This document shows, piece after piece, positions 60,274 through 64,000 of a stretch of 64,000 nucleotides of DNA. Origin of the DNA: Rhodoblastus sp964425315 (GTDB lineage Bacteria; Pseudomonadota; Alphaproteobacteria; Rhizobiales; Beijerinckiaceae). The notes below the pieces were generated by a model. That model was given only the letters and a program-made list of their open reading frames with translations. It searched no databases and was not told the origin of the DNA. Every line of letters begins with the position of its first letter. Positions within the stretch are counted from its first letter, which is position 1. Position numbers and translations under genes: made by a program. The stretch lies in contig CAYRNB010000001.1 in the NCBI GenBank assembly GCA_964425315.1, positions 1-64,000 on the forward strand. Direction: 5' to 3'.

Positions 60274-60549
60274 TCAGTCGTTGCCCGTTGCGGGCGCGCC
60301 GGCGGTCAGGTCGACGAGAAGCTCAGCTTCCACGCCGCTCTTGTTGATAGCATGAACTTTGCCGCATCCGTTCTTGGTTTCGAGACTGCGGATCTTGTAG
60401 CCTTGGTCGATCATTTTAGCCAGGAAGGCGTCGACCGTCAGATAACTGCTTGCGCCGTTGGTCAGACACGGCCGGCGAACGTCCGCCTGCGCGAAGCCGG
60501 CTGCGCCGATGACAGCGGCGAGACCAGAGAGAATTGCCAATTTGCGCAT
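60274..60549 (-). CDS. Small exported PepSY-like protein
   Basis: This 91-residue protein has a signal peptide (KLAILSGLAAVIGAAGFAQA) and a short PepSY-like domain: SYLTVDAFLAKMIDQGYKIRSLE, then GCGKVHAINKSGVEAELLVD in part. PepSY proteins may inhibit peptidases or take part in envelope sensing. The pair of Cys in the mature part (PCLTN and GCGK) may form a disulfide. It stands alone, convergent with YidB. Confidence 0.75.
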   Translation of the reverse strand: MRKLAILSGLAAVIGAAGFAQADVRRPCLTNGASSYLTVDAFLAKMIDQGYKIRSLETKNGCGKVHAINKSGVEAELLVDLTAGAPATGND

Positions 60550-60993
60550 GATTTTCCCTTTCCGTCAGAGCCCGCTTTCCTTCGCGAGCGTTGGCGGCGC
60601 TTTTGGCACAGACGCGATGACAAGCAGCTGACGATTCATGTCAGCGCTTCGTCAGCTTCGCCGCGCTATGATCACGCGAGCGCGGCGCTCCGCGCTCGAT
60701 CCGATAGCGCGCGGGAACCTCGCATGATGGCGTCCATTTGCCGGCGCGTCATGAGCCTCTGTCCTGCCTCGCTGGAGAACCCTCACTCCATCGCCGCCGC
60801 CCTGAGGATGCGGACCATGTCGGCCAGCGCCGCCGCGAAGCGGCGCGGATGGGCGGGAACCAGCCCGATGACCGGACACACTGCAATGAAAAGCGGTCAT
60901 TGGCGGGACGCGCCGGATTGACGCTTGCGATGGGCGTTCCGGCGCACTTCGGGAAGCGAATTGCAATTTGCGCCGCAACGAAGGCCGCCTGTC
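60550..60993. other. Intergenic region with a possible gene relic
   Basis: About 444 bases without a supported gene. At 60783-60830 the minus strand reads ADMVRILRAAAME-stop, similar over about 50 bases to the end of the XRE-cupin gene at 62822-62870 (AEMICILRAGRQE-stop). This may be a relic of a second copy. No other structure was recognised. Confidence 0.4.
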
Positions 60994-61554
60994 TCATCCG
61001 ACCTGCTCTGCCGACCGCACCGCAAGGCTGGTGGTGATGGGCGCTCCGTTTCGCAGGGTCTGAAGAACGACGCAGGACCGCTCCGTGGCGGCCATCAGTT
61101 TCGCGAGCGCCTCCGGCGGCGTGCCTTCGGCCGGACGGAGATCGACGCGGCAATGCATATCCTGGAAGCCGACGGGCGCCTCGGCGCTGACCATCAGCGC
61201 GCCGCGGACATCGACATGGCCGTCGACCGACACTTCCAGCGACTCAAGCTCGATTCCGAACCGCTCGGCGAACATGCGCAGGGTCGTGTCCATGCAGGCG
61301 GCGAGCGCGCCCACCAGGACATGGCCGGGATTGGGCAGGTCGTGGTCGCCGCCGACGGCGGAATGGACGCCGACTTCCAATCCCAGTTCGGGAACGAGGC
61401 TGGGGGCGGCGCCGCCGATTTCCAAATGGCCGTGGAAGGGATCATGGCGGACGCCGTCCGCGGTGCGGGCGCTTTCGGTAATCAGCGCCTCCGCCGGCGT
61501 TTCACGATAACGCTGCTGCAAACGGGTCTGACGTGCGACGACTTGGGCGGTCAT
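60994..61554 (-). CDS. OsmC-family protein
   Basis: This 186-residue protein belongs to the OsmC/Ohr superfamily of thiol peroxidases. It shows NPGHVLVGALAACMDTTLRMFAER with the first active Cys and TERSCVVLQTLRNG with the second; the spacing suits a YhfA/OsmC-type protein. It should reduce organic hydroperoxides, but the exact subfamily is unclear. AAGGAG lies seven bases before ATG 61554. It is divergent from an AraC gene 201 bases away, a likely regulator. Confidence 0.88.
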   Translation of the reverse strand: MTAQVVARQTRLQQRYRETPAEALITESARTADGVRHDPFHGHLEIGGAAPSLVPELGLEVGVHSAVGGDHDLPNPGHVLVGALAACMDTTLRMFAERFGIELESLEVSVDGHVDVRGALMVSAEAPVGFQDMHCRVDLRPAEGTPPEALAKLMAATERSCVVLQTLRNGAPITTSLAVRSAEQVG

Positions 61555-61755
61555 GATCATTCTCCTTCGAGGTGATTTCGCCGATGACGCGTCGGGCGCG
61601 GGCGCAGCCAGGGTGTGGCCGGCAGTCGCCGCGCCGAAGAGAAGACGGCCGGCGGTCATGTGCGACACGACTTCAGACTGCCGCTCTGGCGACGCGGCGA
61701 CAATGACCTATACTCTTGGATCTATGCTCCAGACTCCGAAAGGGAGGGCTCGGAC

Positions 61756-62721
61756 ATGGCGATGGATCTGCTGTCGGACGCGCTTTCGATGGTGCGCCTC
61801 ACCGGCGCAGTGCTCTTCCGCGTCGAAGTGAACGGCTCCTGGTGCGTCTCAGCCGCCCCGATGCTGGAAGATTTCGCGCCGGCCTTGCCGCCGGGGACCA
61901 ATCATCTGGTGGTCTTTCACGTGCTTTTGAGCGGCGAATGCGTTCTGCGCTGTCCGCCAGGACCCTGGAGGCCGGCGCGGCCTGGCGACGCTCTGGTGCT
62001 GCCCCATGGGCAGTTGCACGAGTTTGGCGATCATCGTGGCGACAACCCGCAGTCGTTTCGCGCCCTGATGCGCAATCGCTCCCCGCTCGACCTGCGGCAA
62101 TTGCGCTTCGATACCGGAAATGGCCCCCACACCGAGGTCCTGTGCGGCTTCCTCGGCTGCGACCGGCGCGCCTTCGCGCCGTTGTTCTCCGCCCTGCCGG
62201 CCATGTTCGTGACCTCCCTCGGCGAGGGCGCCCAGCTCCTGATCCGATATTCGGTCGACGAAGTTTTGGGCGACGCGCCCGGCGTTCAAAGCCTGCGCGT
62301 GCGGTTGGCGGAACTCATGTTCGTCGAAGCCTTGCGCGGATATATCCGCGCCCTGCCGCCCGACGCCACCGGCTGGCTCGCGGGCCTCCGCGATCCGCTG
62401 GTCGGCAGGGCGCTGAGGCTGATGCACGAGACGCCCCGTGTGGACTGGACCGTGGAATCGCTGTCGGAACGGGCGGCCTGCTCCCGCTCGCTCCTGGCGG
62501 AACGCTTCAAGATGGTGATCGGCGAGGCGCCCATGCATTACCTGACCCGCCTGCGCATGCATCATGCGGCGCGGCGGCTGGGCGACAGCGGCCGCAGCCT
62601 GGAGGCGATCGCCGACGAGGTCGGCTACGCCTCGCCCGCGGCGTTCCAGCGCGCGTTCAAGCGCTGTTTCGGCGTCCCGCCCGGCGCCTGGCGGCGCGAG
62701 GCGCGGGAACGACCGCATTGA
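61756..62721 (+). CDS. AraC-family transcriptional regulator (cupin N-domain)
   Basis: This 321-residue regulator has an N-terminal cupin_6 effector domain (LTGAVLFRVEVNGSWCVSAA; HLVVFHVLLSGECVLR; LPHGQLHEFGDH) and a C-terminal AraC double helix-turn-helix (VESLSERAACSRSLLAERFK; AIADEVGYASPAAFQRAFKR followed by FGVPPGAWRR). The group typically controls oxidoreductase or stress genes. The ATG at 61756 follows GGGAGG. Divergent arrangement with OsmC suggests control of that gene. Confidence 0.92.
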   Translation: MAMDLLSDALSMVRLTGAVLFRVEVNGSWCVSAAPMLEDFAPALPPGTNHLVVFHVLLSGECVLRCPPGPWRPARPGDALVLPHGQLHEFGDHRGDNPQSFRALMRNRSPLDLRQLRFDTGNGPHTEVLCGFLGCDRRAFAPLFSALPAMFVTSLGEGAQLLIRYSVDEVLGDAPGVQSLRVRLAELMFVEALRGYIRALPPDATGWLAGLRDPLVGRALRLMHETPRVDWTVESLSERAACSRSLLAERFKMVIGEAPMHYLTRLRMHHAARRLGDSGRSLEAIADEVGYASPAAFQRAFKRCFGVPPGAWRREARERPH

Positions 62722-62761
62722 GGTCTTTACCTAAGATTGTGAGGATTTGCGCCGATCAGCT

Positions 62762-62790
62762 TTTCGCGGGCGAACGCCTAGCCCGCGAAA
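62762..62790. terminator. Hairpin between convergent AraC and XRE genes
   Basis: TTTCGCGGGC (62762-62771) and GCCCGCGAAA (62781-62790) form perfect 10-base arms around a nine-base loop. It lies 40 bases after the AraC stop and 32 bases beyond the XRE stop. No T-run follows on either strand, so termination is only probable. Confidence 0.5.
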
Positions 62791-62821
62791 GAGCCCCGCC
62801 TCTCCCCAGGCGGCGGAAGCC

Positions 62822-63439
62822 TCATTCCTGTCGCCCCGCCCTGAGGATGCAGATCATTTCGGCCCGCGCCGGCGCCTTGCCGATATTGCGGATCACATGC
62901 GGGCGGTCGGCGTGGTAGCGAAGCGTCTCGCCGGCGCCCAAAAACTCCGTCTCGCCGCCGACTTCGACCTGCAATTCGCCGTCGATCGCGGTCAGGCACT
63001 CGACCGCGCCGCGCTGATGCGCCTCCGATTCCAGCACGCCGCCGGGATCCGCGAAAAATTCATAGGTCTGCAGCCAGTCCACCGTCTTGATCCAGCCGGT
63101 GATGACAAGCCGGCATTTGCCGTCGTCGGAAACCAGAATGGGCGTCTCGGCGCGCGAAAACTTTTCGATGAAGGGCGATTCTTCGCGTCCCTGCAAAATC
63201 TTGTCGATCGGCGCCTCGAGCGCATGCGCCAGCCGCCAGACGGTGGCGAGCGTCGGATTGGTCTCGTTGCGCTCGATCTGGCTGATGATCGATTTGGCGA
63301 CGCCGGATTGTTCCGACAGTTCCGACAGCGACAGATTCGACGCCTTGCGCAGGCGCTGCACCGTCCGACCCAATTGGCCGGCGAGCGACGCGGCGCCGGC
63401 TTCGAGCGCCTTCTGTCTGTCCCTGCCCTCGACGCCCAT
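62822..63439 (-). CDS. XRE-family regulator with cupin domain
   Basis: This 205-residue regulator joins an N-terminal XRE helix-turn-helix (VQRLRKASNLSLSELSEQSG; KSIISQIERNETNPTLATVWRLA in part) to a C-terminal cupin_2 domain (ECLTAIDGELQVEVGGETEF; LGAGETLRYHADRPHVIRN). This class, including PuuR-like proteins, senses small metabolites. The EamA-type exporter gene 73 bases upstream in the same direction may be its target or operon partner. Confidence 0.92.
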   Translation of the reverse strand: MGVEGRDRQKALEAGAASLAGQLGRTVQRLRKASNLSLSELSEQSGVAKSIISQIERNETNPTLATVWRLAHALEAPIDKILQGREESPFIEKFSRAETPILVSDDGKCRLVITGWIKTVDWLQTYEFFADPGGVLESEAHQRGAVECLTAIDGELQVEVGGETEFLGAGETLRYHADRPHVIRNIGKAPARAEMICILRAGRQE

Positions 63440-63512
63440 GCGCGAACTCCCGTCTGGCCTCGCTTTCGTTTGGCATAATAGCCAATTTCGTTTGAAATAT
63501 AGAACGAAACGG

Positions 63513-64000
63513 TCAGGTCGCCAATATTTCCCGACGCGCCCGTCTTTCGCTCCACACCGCGAGAACGCCGGCGCCGCCGATCGCCGCGGCCCCGATCATG
63601 ACGACGGCCGACGGCCGTTGGCCGAAAAAGATCAGGCTGGCGGGCATGGCCCAGAACAGGGTGAGGTAATCGAAAGCCGCGAGCAGCGAGACTTCGGCGA
63701 AACGATAGGAAGAGGTGCTGAAGATCTGCGCCGCGCCGCCCGCCGCCCCTACCCCGATCAGCGCCGCCCATTGGCGCCCGTTGGGCGCGACATAGGCCTG
63801 GCTGGCGAAAAATTGCGACGCGGGCGCGCCCGCCGGCCAGAAATGCGCCAGGACGAGGATGAGCGCGCCGAAGAAAGTGGTGAGGCAGGTGAAATAGAAG
63901 ACGATCGCGCCGGTATGTTCCGAAAGCGTCAGCCGTCGCGTCTGCGCGATCGACACGGCGGCGAAAAAGGCGCCCGAAAGCGCCACCGCGGCGCCAACTC
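63513..64000 (-). CDS. DMT/EamA-family transporter, N-terminus outside the window
   Basis: Only the C-terminal part (at least 160 residues) is visible; the frame stays open past the window end. Hydrophobic helices alternate with short loops (IVFYFTCLTTFFGALILVLA; ALIGVGAAGGAAQIFSTSSY; YRFAEVSLLAAFDYLTLFWA; AVVMIGAAAIGGAGVLAVW), the pattern of the second EamA repeat in drug/metabolite transporters. It would export a small metabolite. It lies upstream of the XRE-cupin gene on the same strand. Confidence 0.88.
   Translation of the reverse strand, partial: VGAAVALSGAFFAAVSIAQTRRLTLSEHTGAIVFYFTCLTTFFGALILVLAHFWPAGAPASQFFASQAYVAPNGRQWAALIGVGAAGGAAQIFSTSSYRFAEVSLLAAFDYLTLFWAMPASLIFFGQRPSAVVMIGAAAIGGAGVLAVWSERRARREILAT

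Overview
The window reads as a GC-rich alphaproteobacterial chromosome segment, most likely from a methylotroph or methanotroph of the Hyphomicrobiales (Methylocystaceae/Beijerinckiaceae type). The reasons are family-level: an alphaproteobacterial SOS box (GAAC-N7-GAAC) in front of lexA, the conserved blocks yceD/plsX/fabH/ihfA/merR/tRNA-Pro and ribH/nusB/thiL/hppA, a complete NAD-dependent molybdenum formate dehydrogenase operon (fdsG-fdsB-fdsA-fdhD-fdsD), a hydroxypyruvate-reductase-like dehydrogenase and a glycerate kinase (both serine-cycle type), cyanase, and hydrogenase maturation genes hypC-hoxX. The organism name is inference; no marker gene such as a methane monooxygenase, methanol dehydrogenase or rRNA lies in the window.

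Layout. 0-5.4 kb: lexA, cynS, a DUF3280 protein, an FAD reductase, a D-2-hydroxyacid dehydrogenase, then a ParA-type ATPase coupled to a small partner protein. 6-8 kb: a glycosyltransferase and a lipid A-type acyltransferase, convergent, separated by a foldback element with nested inverted repeats. 8.4-17.7 kb: a four-gene MdtABC-type tripartite RND efflux operon with its own outer membrane factor. 18-25.6 kb: the formate dehydrogenase operon closing with an OFA-family (oxalate/formate) transporter and a terminator. 25.7-26.6 kb: bfd-bfr iron storage behind a likely Irr (ICE) box. 26.6-31.8 kb: a yceI-cytochrome b561-yceI operon divergent from a LysR gene, then eutBC. A 100-base assembly gap sits at the lysR start, flanked by a 55-base exact duplicate that shows the gap is artificial.

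31.9-46 kb: malQ, glycerate kinase, a Crp/Fnr regulator, a DJ-1 protein, nusG-secE, a TerC protein, hoxX-hypC, a stand-alone EAL phosphodiesterase, a truncated sensor fragment, an outer membrane protein with a cupredoxin and an FTR1 iron permease, a host-attachment family protein and a CoA-binding protein. 46-48.8 kb: a small accessory patch lying directly downstream of the 3' end of tRNA-Pro(GGG), with an IS481 remnant, AT-rich orphan ORFs, a coiled-coil gene coupled to a small zinc-ribbon gene broken by a TGA, and a perfect 50-base palindrome. 48.8-58.9 kb: conserved core genes for lipid synthesis, IHF, cytochrome bc1 assembly, BamE, proton-pumping pyrophosphatase, thiamine and riboflavin synthesis. 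59-64 kb: small stress and envelope proteins, an OsmC/AraC divergent pair, an XRE-cupin regulator and the start-truncated end of a DMT transporter.

The parts most worth follow-up are the foldback element family (three differently degraded copies), the A10 tract that separates the acyltransferase from its likely native ATG, the accessory patch at tRNA-Pro, the ParA/partner pair with no ParB, and the hoxX-hypC pair without any hydrogenase genes in view.
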